From contig NZ_JAHHXM010000001.1 of assembly GCF_019037185.1 (NCBI RefSeq), positions 124,001 through 188,000 of the forward strand: a stretch of 64,000 nucleotides of DNA, read 5' to 3'. This stretch comes from Oceanobacillus caeni. GTDB taxonomy: Bacteria > Bacillota > Bacilli > Bacillales > Amphibacillaceae. Of this stretch, positions 27,729-35,609 are shown piece by piece. Position 1 is the stretch's first letter, and each line of letters opens with the position of its first letter. Made by a program: the position numbers and the translations under genes. The notes beneath the pieces are model-generated. The model did not search any database. It saw only the letters and a program-made list of their open reading frames with translations, and had not been told where the DNA came from.

Positions 27729-28703
27729 CTATGGTATTAATATAATCTTTCCTTTTGTTTTCCTAGATTGTAGAATTTGATGAACATGTGCTACTTCTTC
27801 TAATGGATAAGTGCCACCAATCGTTGTTTTTATTTTCCCTTGCTCTACGAAACTAATTAATTCCTTCAAACTAAAAAGGTATAGATCTGGCTCTTTCATA
27901 ATCTGTGAAAGAAAAAAACCAATAATGGATTGATTTCTTTTCATTAGTTTAGATGGGTAAAATTTAGGCATATTTCCACTCGCGACTCCATAAATAACAA
28001 GTCTTCCAAAAGGTGCTAGACAATTTACCGTCTTATGAAAGACATCTCCACCAACCATTTCTAGTGCAACATCGACACCTTTGCCCCCAGTAATTTCTCT
28101 TACCTTATTCTCCCAACCCTCTTCCATGTAGTTAACTAAATCATCCGCTCCCATTTCCTTCGCTAATTCCAATTTCTCAGGCGTACTAGCTGTAGCAATG
28201 ATTCTTCCTGCACCGAAGATTTTTGCAAGTTGAACCGCTAACACTCCGACACCACCTGCTGCTGCATGAATAAGGACGGTCTCCCCCTCTTTAAGCCTTC
28301 CCATTGTCTTCAATATATGGTAAGCGCTTAAACCTTGTACCGGTATAGCTACAGCATGTTCAAAGGCTACTCCATCTGGAATAGGGATAAGCTGATTCGC
28401 CTTCACTATCGCATAATCTGCATAGCCACCAGATTCGATTAATGCCATCACCCTGTCACCTTTTTTTACCCCTTTTACCTTTTCTCCCATGCCAACAATT
28501 TCACCAGCAATCTCCAAACCTGGAATAAACGGCAATGGTGTTGGTACTACATATGCACCTTCACGTCTAGCTGTATCAGCATAATTTACTCCAATTGCCT
28601 TTATTTTTATTAGCACCTCTGTTTCTCCGATATTGGGCAAATCTAATTCAATTAATTTCAAGACTTCAGGACCACCGTATTCCTTAAATTGGACCACTTT
28701 CAT
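27729..28703 (-). CDS. Zinc-free alcohol dehydrogenase/quinone oxidoreductase-like protein
   Basis: This 324-residue medium-chain reductase has FIPGLEIAGEIVGMGEKV in the GroES-like half and HAAAGGVGVLAVQLAKIFGA in the nucleotide-binding half, followed by YMEEGWENKV and ALEMVGGDVFHKTVNCLAPFG. No catalytic or structural zinc ligands are visible, as in NADPH:quinone or crotonyl-type reductases. It is the first gene after the hairpin at 28795-28827 and begins the ligase series. It is a distant paralogue of the protein at 12980-13960. Confidence 0.88.
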   Translation of the reverse strand: MKVVQFKEYGGPEVLKLIELDLPNIGETEVLIKIKAIGVNYADTARREGAYVVPTPLPFIPGLEIAGEIVGMGEKVKGVKKGDRVMALIESGGYADYAIVKANQLIPIPDGVAFEHAVAIPVQGLSAYHILKTMGRLKEGETVLIHAAAGGVGVLAVQLAKIFGAGRIIATASTPEKLELAKEMGADDLVNYMEEGWENKVREITGGKGVDVALEMVGGDVFHKTVNCLAPFGRLVIYGVASGNMPKFYPSKLMKRNQSIIGFFLSQIMKEPDLYLFSLKELISFVEQGKIKTTIGGTYPLEEVAHVHQILQSRKTKGKIILIP

Positions 28704-28794
28704 ATCTTATTCTCTCCTCCACTTGCTCATGTTTCATTTCTTTAGTTAGGTACTTTGGATAAACTTATTTAGTCTTCATCCTCTTATAGAGGTT

Positions 28795-28827
28795 GTTCAA
28801 AAAGTCCGGTGATCCTTCTTTTTGAAC
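28795..28827. terminator. Perfect 10-bp inverted repeat GTTCAAAAAG/CTTTTTGAAC
   Basis: Ten-base arms enclose a 13-base loop directly after the stop of the phosphotransferase gene (28834). There is no separate T tract, but the 3' arm on the minus strand is T-rich. It can act as a weak terminator or processing site between the phosphotransferase and the next gene. Similar GTTCAAAAAGTCCGG sequences are common in Bacillaceae intergenic DNA. Confidence 0.5.
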
Positions 28828-28833
28828 ACGCAC

Positions 28834-29901
28834 TTATATACCTCTACTATAGTTCAATGCATAATGAATTAAACTTTCAACTAACCGATTCAAGTTAGCA
28901 AATCGCTGATCCTGAGTTTGGCCTTTCTTAAACCGGTAATAGATTTGTTGACCAATTACCGCAAGCTTAAAATATGCAAAAGTTAGATAGAAATGGATAT
29001 TGGATAAATCCCTACCACTTTTCTTCGCATATTCTTGCATAAATTCCTCTCTAGTATAAAATCCATTTCTAGTCGTAACTGGCTCTTTATTGAATCCACT
29101 TTTTAATTCTTCTGGATCACCAGCCTCTATCCAGTAGCCTAAAGCTGCTCCTAAATCAGCAAGTGGGTCCCCTACCGTTGTCATCTCCCAATCAAAAAGG
29201 CCAACCATTTCACTACAGTCTTCAGAAAACATGGCATTATTTAACTTATAATCGTAATGAATGATGGCTGAGTCCTCTCGAGTTGAAACATTTTTTTCTA
29301 GCCATTTTGTTAACTTCTCAACCCCTGAGATGTCATCTGTCTTTGAAAGATCATAACGCTTTATCCATCCTGCTACTTGTCGTTCCATAAATCCCTCTGG
29401 CTTAGATATGTTCAAAAGGTCTGTTTTCGTATAATCAACTTGATGTAGTTCAACGAGTTTATCAACCATGATTTGTGATAGCTTACGACCTATTTCAGGA
29501 GTGTAAGAGATAGATTCAGGAAACTCTGTATCTATTACTATTCCTTTTCTTCGTTCCATAACAAAAAGACTACTACCAATAATTGACTTATCATCCGAAT
29601 AAATATACGGTTTTGGTGCAGTAGAATATAATGGGTGAAGGTTACTTAAAATTTGATACTCCCTTTTCATATCATGAGCCTTTGGAGCAACAGGCCCATG
29701 GGGAGGGCGGCGTAATACCGCCTCCCATGTCCCTATCTTTAATAAATAGGTTAAATTAGAATGTCCTGCTCCAAATTGCTCAATTTCCAGATTACCACTT
29801 GGAATGTTAGGGAGATTCTCTTTAATAAATTTAGATACAATTGCTTCATTTAACTCTTCACCTTGTCTTACATTGATTGTGTCATTATAAGAAGACTTCA
29901 T
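28834..29901 (-). CDS. Phosphotransferase (APH/ChoK fold) of the acyl-CoA dehydrogenase-associated type
   Basis: This protein of about 355 residues has the aminoglycoside-phosphotransferase fold: EQFGAGHSNLTYLLKIG as nucleotide loop, VLRRPP with the ATP lysine/arginine region, the catalytic loop IIHYDYKLNNAMF and the metal motif LFDWEMTTVGDPLADLG. Such kinases occur next to, or fused to, acyl-CoA dehydrogenases (ACAD10/11 in animals), where they phosphorylate 4-hydroxyacyl-CoA before dehydration; the same role is inferred here. The start MKSSYND follows GGGAGGG by seven bases. Operator candidate S4 lies 30 bp upstream. Confidence 0.88.
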   Translation of the reverse strand: MKSSYNDTINVRQGEELNEAIVSKFIKENLPNIPSGNLEIEQFGAGHSNLTYLLKIGTWEAVLRRPPHGPVAPKAHDMKREYQILSNLHPLYSTAPKPYIYSDDKSIIGSSLFVMERRKGIVIDTEFPESISYTPEIGRKLSQIMVDKLVELHQVDYTKTDLLNISKPEGFMERQVAGWIKRYDLSKTDDISGVEKLTKWLEKNVSTREDSAIIHYDYKLNNAMFSEDCSEMVGLFDWEMTTVGDPLADLGAALGYWIEAGDPEELKSGFNKEPVTTRNGFYTREEFMQEYAKKSGRDLSNIHFYLTFAYFKLAVIGQQIYYRFKKGQTQDQRFANLNRLVESLIHYALNYSRGI

Positions 29902-29930
29902 ACCATTTCCCTCCCGTGGCAAACACTTAG

Positions 29931-29948
29931 ATACTATCCGACCAGTAT
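29931..29948. promoter_or_regulatory. Operator candidate S4 (ATACT-N8-AGTAT palindrome)
   Basis: ATACTATCCGACCAGTAT has perfect half-sites and stands 30 bp before the phosphotransferase start. It is in the gap next to the TetR gene, which makes the TetR protein the natural candidate to bind it. Confidence 0.72.
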
Positions 29949-29974
29949 ATTATGACTATTCAAAAAATATTCCG

Positions 29975-30002
29975 GATTATTATCTATATATAGATAATAA
30001 TC
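29975..30002. repeat. 28-bp perfect palindrome at the end of the TetR gene
   Basis: The two 14-base arms GATTATTATCTATA and TATAGATAATAATC join without a loop, and the outer base touches the TetR stop codon. On the minus strand CCGGAATATTTTTTG follows, so it could work as a terminator with an AT-rich stem, or as an operator. It differs from the ATACT-N8-AGTAT sites. Confidence 0.7.
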
Positions 30003-30568
30003 TAGTTTTCTATGCCCTTTAAAATAACATTTGCATAAATTTTTGCTAATTCACTAGGTGACACATCTCCCTCTGGGTTATACCAGTTATAACTCCAGTT
30101 CACAATACCTAATACCCCATACGCTATCATGTCTGGACGATCAGCTTTTCTGAATTCACCTTGTTCTATTCCAGCTTTAATTACCGCTTCTACGTTTAAA
30201 TAAAACTGTTTTCTAATTTCCTTTATTTTCTCTATATTCCCTTCACTTAAATGCCTCAACTCTCTAAAGAAAACCCTAGCACTTGGTCCTTTTTCTGTCA
30301 CATCCATGATTAATAAAGTAATAATTTCTGTAATTTTTTCTCTTTGGGATAAATGAGAGTTATCAACGATTTGTTTCTGTCTTTCCAAAAGATTTGTAAT
30401 ATAATCATAGTGAATATCCATTAACAATTGTTCTTTACTTGAATAATAGTAGTAGAAAGTCCCTTTTGTAACACCGATTGCATCTACAATATCTTGAATA
30501 GACGTTGCACTAAAACCTTTCTTTTCAAATAGTTTGATACTTACTTCTGTAATTTTCCCCTTCATCAC
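30002..30568 (-). CDS. TetR/AcrR-family transcriptional regulator (FadR-like)
   Basis: This 188-residue protein has the TetR N-terminal helix-turn-helix with FSATSIQDIVDAIGVTKGTFYYYYSSKEQLL (residues 19-48), followed by an all-helical ligand domain. Similar proteins of Bacillaceae repress fatty acid degradation genes and release DNA when acyl-CoA binds. Start codons GTG and the following ATG are both possible after GAGGA. It lies between the two halves of the acyl-CoA island, 101 bp upstream of the phosphotransferase gene, and five 18-bp palindromes of one type precede the genes around it. No such palindrome lies upstream of its own gene, so autoregulation is not indicated. Confidence 0.9.
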   Translation of the reverse strand: MMKGKITEVSIKLFEKKGFSATSIQDIVDAIGVTKGTFYYYYSSKEQLLMDIHYDYITNLLERQKQIVDNSHLSQREKITEIITLLIMDVTEKGPSARVFFRELRHLSEGNIEKIKEIRKQFYLNVEAVIKAGIEQGEFRKADRPDMIAYGVLGIVNWSYNWYNPEGDVSPSELAKIYANVILKGIEN

Positions 30569-30604
30569 AATCGTTCCTCACTGCATAAGATTTTTGTACA
30601 TTAA

Positions 30605-30683
30605 TGTCTAGCGACAGCGCCCAGCGACTAGTGAGACTTCCTTCACCTTCGTACTTCGCTAAATGGGCGCTTGCGCTTTTCTT
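30605..30683. repeat. Intergenic GC-rich inverted repeat of Bacillaceae type
   Basis: AGCGCCCA (30616-30623) pairs with TGGGCGCT (30664-30671), with a further GCG/CGC inside. The sequence GTCTAGCGACAGCGCCCAGC resembles short GC-rich intergenic repeats widespread in Bacillus genomes; a fragment with CCGGCTCCAGCGCC lies at 53227-53242. It sits between the SDR gene and the TetR gene and may stop transcription, though no clear T tract is present. Confidence 0.5.
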
Positions 30684-30716
30684 ATTATAATGTACCACAA
30701 CGTCTATAGAAGTTCA

Positions 30717-31496
30717 CTAAGCATAGGCGCTAGAACCACCGTCAACTCTTAGAATATCCCCTGTTACAAAATCTGATGCTGTTGATGCCAGAAAAAGGGC
30801 TGCACCTTTCATATCTTCATCACTACCGAATCTATTTAATGGTGTTCCAGCTAGAATTTTATCTCCACCCTTTTCTAATAAACCCTTTGACATTTTCGTA
30901 GGAAAGAAACCTGGAGCAATAGCATTTACATTAATGTTGTGAGGTCCCCATTTAACGGCTAAATCCTTTGTAAAAGTCATTACAGCACCTTTACTAGTAT
31001 TATATCCAATGGTATCCATCACGTTTGGATCAGTCCCGCCAAACCCCGCAACCGAAGCAATATTAATGATTTTTCCTTTCCCTTTTTTCATCATAACTTT
31101 CCCGACTTCTAAACTCATTAAATACGTTCCAGTTATATTAACATTGATCACTTTTTCCCAAGCTTCAAAAGGCATTTCGGTTATTGGTGCACCCCAGGTT
31201 GCCCCACTATTATTCACTAAAATATCTACTGTTCCGAAATATTTCACTGTCTCGTGAACTACTTTTTTTACATCCTCCAGTTTGGAAACATCGCAACTGT
31301 AGGCTAATGCCTCCGTTCCAAATTTTCTTTTTAGTTCTTCAGCTTTTTCTTTGCAAGCATCTACTTTTCTAGAACATAAAACAAGGTTTGCTCCCGCATC
31401 CGCATAGGCTTCAGCAATTTGAGCCCCTAGTCCACGTCCCCCTCCTGTAATAATCGCAGTTTTTCCTTTTAAATTAAATAAATCCATAACACCCAT
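30717..31496 (-). CDS. SDR-family oxidoreductase
   Basis: This protein of about 259 residues is a classical SDR with TGGGRGLGAQ, NNSGATWG, catalytic serine in NIASVAGFGG and YNTSK, ending DFVTGDILRVDGGSSAYA. It resembles gluconate-5-dehydrogenase-like and 3-oxoacyl reductase proteins. The start MGVMDLF is fixed by GGGAGGG six bases upstream. It lies 20 bp after an acyl-CoA dehydrogenase and forms a two-gene operon with it, so its substrate is probably a 3-hydroxyacyl-CoA. Confidence 0.9.
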   Translation of the reverse strand: MGVMDLFNLKGKTAIITGGGRGLGAQIAEAYADAGANLVLCSRKVDACKEKAEELKRKFGTEALAYSCDVSKLEDVKKVVHETVKYFGTVDILVNNSGATWGAPITEMPFEAWEKVINVNITGTYLMSLEVGKVMMKKGKGKIINIASVAGFGGTDPNVMDTIGYNTSKGAVMTFTKDLAVKWGPHNINVNAIAPGFFPTKMSKGLLEKGGDKILAGTPLNRFGSDEDMKGAALFLASTASDFVTGDILRVDGGSSAYA

Positions 31497-31516
31497 TTTA
31501 TTCCCTCCCACTATCA

Positions 31517-32725
31517 TTACTGGTAGTTTTTCATTTCTAATCTCGCAATTTGGCGACGGTGAACCTCATCCGGTCCATCCGCAATCCGAAGTGTTCTTGC
31601 ATTAGCCCAATGATACGCTAATGTAAAGTCGTCACTCACGCCTGCAGCACCAAATACTTGGATAGCACGATCAAGAACCTTTAATGCCATATTTGGGGCA
31701 ACTACCTTAGTCATGGCAATTTCTTTTTTCGCCACTTTATTCCCAACGGTATCCATCATATATGCCGCTTTAAGTGTCAATAAACGTGCTTGTTCTATTT
31801 CAATACGAGAATCTGCAATCCACTCCTGGATGACTTCATGTTCAGACAATTTTTTACCAAAAGCCTCCCGAATCTGTATACGCTTACAAATATCTTCAAG
31901 AGCTCTCTCCGCAAGTCCTATTAAACGCATGCAATGATGAATTCTCCCAGGTCCCAACCTTCCCTGTGCAATAGCAAATCCTTTTCCTTCATCCCACAGC
32001 ATATTTTCTGCAGGTACTCTAACATTATCATATTCTATTTCAGCATGACCATGCGGCGCATCATCATAACCGAATACTGGTAGCATTCGTTTTACTTTTA
32101 CTCCAGGGGTGTCTAATGGAACAAGAATCATAGACTGTTGTTCATGCCTTGGGGCTGATGTATCTGTTTTTCCCATTACGATAGCAATCTTACATCTTGG
32201 ATCTCCTGCACCAGAGGACCACCATTTTGTCCCATTTATAACATATTCATCACCATCTCTTACAATGCTTGTAGAAATATTCGTTGCATCACTCGACGCT
32301 ACATCCGGCTCCGTCATAGAGAAACATGATCTTATTTCACCCGCTAACAAGGGCTCAAGCCATTCCTTCTTTTGCTTTTCTGAACCATAGCGCGCTAAGA
32401 CTTCCATATTTCCTGTGTCTGGCGCACTACAGTTAAAAGCTTCAGGGCCAATCACCGATCTTCCCATTATTTCACATACGGGAGCATATTCTAGATTTGT
32501 TAACCCCGCCCCATATTCGCTTTCAGGTAAAAATAAGTTCCATAACCCCGCTTTTTTTGCCTTTTTCTTTAATTCCTCCATAATTGGAGGTATATCAGAC
32601 CATCTAGTTTTTTGTTGATTTAATTGGTCTTGATAAACCTTCTCATTTGGATAAACATGCTCTTCCATAAACGTATTAACCTTTTTCTTTAAATCTAAAA
32701 CCTTCTCAGAATATGAAAAATCCAT
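31517..32725 (-). CDS. Acyl-CoA dehydrogenase (ACAD10/11-like)
   Basis: This 402-residue enzyme has [19 protein letters not shown], the beta domain [38 protein letters not shown] and the C-terminal [24 protein letters not shown] with [15 protein letters not shown]. The AGAGDPR and HHCMR segments are typical of the ACAD10/11-like branch that acts together with the phosphotransferase found at 28834-29901. The ATG follows GGGGAG. Operator candidate S5 lies 29 bp upstream. It is the first gene of a two-gene operon with the SDR. Confidence 0.92.
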   Translation of the reverse strand: MDFSYSEKVLDLKKKVNTFMEEHVYPNEKVYQDQLNQQKTRWSDIPPIMEELKKKAKKAGLWNLFLPESEYGAGLTNLEYAPVCEIMGRSVIGPEAFNCSAPDTGNMEVLARYGSEKQKKEWLEPLLAGEIRSCFSMTEPDVASSDATNISTSIVRDGDEYVINGTKWWSSGAGDPRCKIAIVMGKTDTSAPRHEQQSMILVPLDTPGVKVKRMLPVFGYDDAPHGHAEIEYDNVRVPAENMLWDEGKGFAIAQGRLGPGRIHHCMRLIGLAERALEDICKRIQIREAFGKKLSEHEVIQEWIADSRIEIEQARLLTLKAAYMMDTVGNKVAKKEIAMTKVVAPNMALKVLDRAIQVFGAAGVSDDFTLAYHWANARTLRIADGPDEVHRRQIARLEMKNYQ

Positions 32726-32753
32726 TTTATCTCCCCTAACTCTATAATTTCAC

Positions 32754-32771
32754 ATACCTACCGTATAGTAT
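32754..32771. promoter_or_regulatory. Operator candidate S5 (ATACC-N8-AGTAT palindrome)
   Basis: ATACCTACCGTATAGTAT keeps four of five bases in the left arm and all in the right arm, and its flanks extend the symmetry (AC before, GT after). It lies 29 bp before the acyl-CoA dehydrogenase start. Confidence 0.68.
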
Positions 32772-32837
32772 GTTCCTAATATTTATAATATTATAGTAAA
32801 ATTTAAAAATTGTAAACCCCTCTCTTCATATCGACAG

Positions 32838-33064
32838 TTATTTATCATCTACATATTTATTTATCCTAACTTTTGTCTGTACATATGCTTGCACCAACAC
32901 ATAAATCACAACCGCATATTTCCAATTAAAACGAATTCCATTTTTCAACGAACTTAACCCGTTCTCACTACTCAATACAATAACCGGCATAATTAACGGG
33001 GACAATAATATCGAAATAGTACTCCCAGATGTGATAGCTAATACGACCAATTCTTTCGCATATG
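32838..33064 (-). pseudogene. C-terminal remnant of a membrane protein cut by the TnpB element
   Basis: The last 75 residues or so of a membrane protein remain, with two hydrophobic helices (LVVLAITSGSTISILLSPLIM and WKYAVVIYVLVQAYVQT). The frame enters from the end of the TnpB element, where the coding sense is accidental. I see no matching N-terminal part on the other side of the element (34450-34790), so the insertion was accompanied by loss of the rest. The sequence suggests an ion-coupled transporter, but I cannot name the family. Confidence 0.55.
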
Positions 33065-33300
33065 GTGACACCCTCTCGGCATTAAAATACCGAGCTTCCA
33101 AAGTGGAAACCTCTTAAAAGAGGCGGAAGCAGTTCACTAGGATGGGAGCTTGTCTCCCGACAATCCATTGTTGTTCCATTTCTGGCCCACCTTCTAACAT
33201 GACTGCCATACCCCATGCCACTTGGGGCTCCTAGGTTGGATTGTACCACCTAGGCACTTGAACTATAATACGAACCTATCTCACGACTGTTCCGTACTAC
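33065..33300 (-). ncRNA. Probable TnpB guide RNA (reRNA/omegaRNA) region and right end
   Basis: The 230 bases downstream of tnpB contain several inverted repeats on the minus strand: CCTAGGT/ACCTAGG, CCCCAAGTGGCATGGGG, GGGAG/CTCCC, CCTCTTTTAAGAGG and CGGTATTTTAATGCCG, the last just before AGGGTGTCAC. A structured, untranslated 3' region ending at the element's right end is the known layout of the omegaRNA used by TnpB nucleases. If the end is at 33065, the guide would start CATATGCGAAAGAATTGG. The exact end is inferred from the hairpin and from where sensible protein sequence of the neighbour begins. Confidence 0.65.
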
Positions 33301-34415
33301 CCCGCCAAGCTTGTGCTACGTGCAATATTATTTGAAGCATTCAAATCAGCATGACAAGTATAGCCACATTTTACGCAACGGAATTTATCTCCGTAGCGGT
33401 TATTCTTTTCTGCATGACCGCAACATCCGCAAAATTGGCTTGTTTGATAAGGGTTAATATCTACAACTGGAATATTGTGTTTCGCAGCTTTTTCTTTGAT
33501 GAACTGTTTTAATTGATAGAAAGACCACGAGTGAATGGTTTTATCTGCTCTCTTCATGCTACGACATGTTTTTCGAATGTCGTCTAATGCTTCCATTTTT
33601 ATGATTGGATTATCAAATTGTAGAGCGAAATCTACTATATCTTTAGCTAATTTTCGGTTATAATCTTTCATCCATTCTCTTTCTTTTTTACCTATACGTT
33701 TGATGACGCGCAGCGCCTTTGCTTTACCTAACGAACGTCGTAGGGAACAAAAATGACGTCGCATATAACCGACTTCCTTACCAGAAAAAAATTGTCTTTT
33801 ACCACTAAAGGGTTCAGAAACGACCGCAATATGTCCCAACCCTAGATCCACACCAATAGATGTAGACTTTTGTCGTTTCATGTTTTCAAAGATGCGTTTA
33901 TGTTTCTTTTCAAAGTCTAGTTCTGAACTTATTTGTATTGGAATTGCCACATACCAATGTTTTCCTTTACGCAACAATTCCATGGTTCCACGAAACCCTT
34001 TCTTCTTTTGCGTCAGAAATGGAAAAAACGTTTGTACATCTTTTGTTTCTACTACCGGTAGTGCCTTTTTCCCCATATTAGAGGTAAATGCAATGTACCA
34101 TCTTCCATTTTTCTCTATGGAATTCCAGTTTTGATTATTTATTTTCACACCAAGTGACTTTTTGAAAATAGGAATCGTTGTTGCTCGCCCTTTCCTATAA
34201 TCAGAAACAGCCTTTTTTGCGCGACGAATAGCCTCGTTTTTTATAGAGGATTTGAGGTTGAATGGTACGTCTTTTGAAGAAATTTTTTCTCCATTTTGAA
34301 TGCGTTCCACACAATCATTTACGCAATTAGAAAACTCCTTTTGCTCATAAATGAATTGTTTATGCTTTTTCTTTGTTGGCTTTTTGAGTTTAACTAATAT
34401 AGTTTTCGTAGCCAT
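33297..34415 (-). CDS. tnpB: RNA-guided endonuclease TnpB
   Basis: This protein of about 372 residues has all TnpB landmarks: RuvC-I aspartate 190 in STSIGVDLGLGHIAVVS, RuvC-II glutamate 275 in IIKMEALDDIRK, a zinc ribbon with C329-x2-C332 and C347-x2-C350 (FCGCCGHAEKN, RCVKCGYTC), and RuvC-III aspartate 357 in CHADLNASNNIA. The N-terminus TKTILVKLKKPTKKKHKQF is the usual start of the wedge domain. All catalytic residues are present, so the nuclease may be active. The start is set by GGGAGGTG five bases before ATG; the longer frame from 34448 has no site. Confidence 0.93.
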   Translation of the reverse strand: MATKTILVKLKKPTKKKHKQFIYEQKEFSNCVNDCVERIQNGEKISSKDVPFNLKSSIKNEAIRRAKKAVSDYRKGRATTIPIFKKSLGVKINNQNWNSIEKNGRWYIAFTSNMGKKALPVVETKDVQTFFPFLTQKKKGFRGTMELLRKGKHWYVAIPIQISSELDFEKKHKRIFENMKRQKSTSIGVDLGLGHIAVVSEPFSGKRQFFSGKEVGYMRRHFCSLRRSLGKAKALRVIKRIGKKEREWMKDYNRKLAKDIVDFALQFDNPIIKMEALDDIRKTCRSMKRADKTIHSWSFYQLKQFIKEKAAKHNIPVVDINPYQTSQFCGCCGHAEKNNRYGDKFRCVKCGYTCHADLNASNNIARSTSLAG

Positions 34416-34491
34416 TTTTTCACCTCCCATATGGGGATATTTTACCAAACATATGTTCTATCATCAACCTAAAAGGCCTTAGATATTAAAG

Positions 34492-34614
34492 TTATTCAAA
34501 AATAAAAGACTTGGCATTCATCCCCTCATTAAAATAAGGGGCGTTCTGCCAAGCTCGTAAAATGGTAAACAACACAATAGTAATTCTTATTCCTAAGCTA
34601 AAAAATAACTGCAT
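34492..34614 (-). CDS. Possible 40-residue membrane peptide
   Basis: A frame beginning ATG after GGGAG (eight bases) reads MQLFFSLGIRITIVLFTILR, one hydrophobic helix, followed by a polar tail encoded by the hairpin at 34510-34553. The ribosome binding site is good and the helix plausible, but the 3' half overlapping a stem-loop argues for chance. It stands in the gap between ycsI and tnpB. Confidence 0.3.
   Translation of the reverse strand: MQLFFSLGIRITIVLFTILRAWQNAPYFNEGMNAKSFIFE
34510..34553. repeat. Stem-loop of the TTGGCATTC hairpin family
   Basis: CTTGGCA pairs with TGCCAAG and CCCCT with AAGGGG inside. The start AAAGACTTGGCATTC is close to AAAACTTGGCATTC at 63878 and AAAACTTGGTATTC at 41816, so these intergenic hairpins look related. 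Confidence 0.6.
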
Positions 34615-34707
34615 GTTTACGTCTCCCAACAGCTATGTACTCTTATATCCCTTTTCATTACTATAGCACAGCAGCTGTTGGATTATTGTCGAACTTTAGC
34701 AAAGAAA

Positions 34708-34744
34708 AAAAGCATTCACCACAGAATAGGTGAATGCCTTTTTG
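34708..34744. terminator. Bidirectional Rho-independent terminator
   Basis: GCATTCACC and GGTGAATGC form a nine-base stem with an eight-base loop, with AAAAAAA on the left and TTTTT on the right. It ends the 5-oxoprolinase operon 50 bp after ycsI. Confidence 0.85.
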
Positions 34745-34793
34745 GAAGGTATCAATTAAAAAAGTATTCCATTCTTGCTTCGACTTCAGGAAC

Positions 34794-35573
34794 TTAAATC
34801 ACCGCATGCTCTTCCTCTTTCATGTCCGTAATAAACATATACCCCGGAGCATGGGTGATCACTAATTCTGGTCTACTTGCCATGACTACTGCTTGAGGGG
34901 TAACGCCACACCCCCAGAATACTGGAATTTCTCCTTCATGTATGGTTACGGGATCACCAAAATCAGGATCATTAATATCTTCAATTCCAATCATGGAAGG
35001 ATCGCCAATATGAATCGGGGCCCCATGAACAGATGGAAATCTAGACGTAATTTTCGTAGCACGAATTGCATCATTAGGTTTCATTGGACGCATACTTACT
35101 ACCATTGGCCCTTGGAAAACTCCGGCAGGTTCACAAAGAATATTTGTCTTATACATCGATACATTTTTACCTTCCTCAATGTATCGAATTGGAATTCCAT
35201 TATCTATTAAAGGCTTTTCAAATGTGAAACTACAACCGATTAAGAAGGAAACAAAATCATCTTGCCAATAAGGGGTGATGTCTGTAACTTCTTCGACCAA
35301 TTCCCCATGTTTATAAATACGATACTTTGATATATCTGTCCGCAAATCACCAGTTGGTGCCGTCTTTTTCGGTACAGGGGAACCGACATCTGTTACTTCG
35401 ATTAATGGACATGATTTAGGATTACGCATACTAAACAATAAAAAATCATACGCATATTTCTTTGGCAAAATCACTAGGTTTACTTGTGTATACCCTGGTG
35501 CTAACCCAGTTGTCGGCTTTTGCCATTCCCCAGTTCTGATTTGTTGACGTATCTCTTCTGTAGTTTTACTCAC
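34794..35573 (-). CDS. ycsI: YcsI/DUF1445-family putative hydro-lyase
   Basis: This 259-residue protein matches the DUF1445 family (YcsI of B. subtilis): RTGEWQKPTTGLAPGYTQVNL at the start, DISKYRIYKHGEL, FLIGCSFTFEKPL, CEPAGVFQGPMVVSMRP, FPSVHGAPIHIGDP and FWGCGVTPQAVV. The family includes D-glutamate cyclases that make 5-oxo-D-proline, and it is regularly clustered with 5-oxoprolinase genes as here, so a role in feeding oxoproline to PxpABC is likely. The GTG start follows AAGGAGG by nine bases. It is the last gene of the operon and is followed by a terminator. Confidence 0.9.
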   Translation of the reverse strand: MSKTTEEIRQQIRTGEWQKPTTGLAPGYTQVNLVILPKKYAYDFLLFSMRNPKSCPLIEVTDVGSPVPKKTAPTGDLRTDISKYRIYKHGELVEEVTDITPYWQDDFVSFLIGCSFTFEKPLIDNGIPIRYIEEGKNVSMYKTNILCEPAGVFQGPMVVSMRPMKPNDAIRATKITSRFPSVHGAPIHIGDPSMIGIEDINDPDFGDPVTIHEGEIPVFWGCGVTPQAVVMASRPELVITHAPGYMFITDMKEEEHAVI

Positions 35574-35609
35574 GATGCATAACCTCCTTTAATTTCATCA
35601 AATTCATTA

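Larger units (their letters stand above)
33065..34450 (-). mobile_element. Solo-tnpB IS200/IS605-family (IS1341-type) element
   Basis: The element consists of tnpB and its structured 3' region; no Y1 transposase TnpA is present, so movement would need TnpA in trans. The right end is placed near 33065. The left end is not certain; it probably lies between the tnpB start (34415) and the hairpin at 34510. No direct repeat is expected for this family. Confidence 0.65.
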
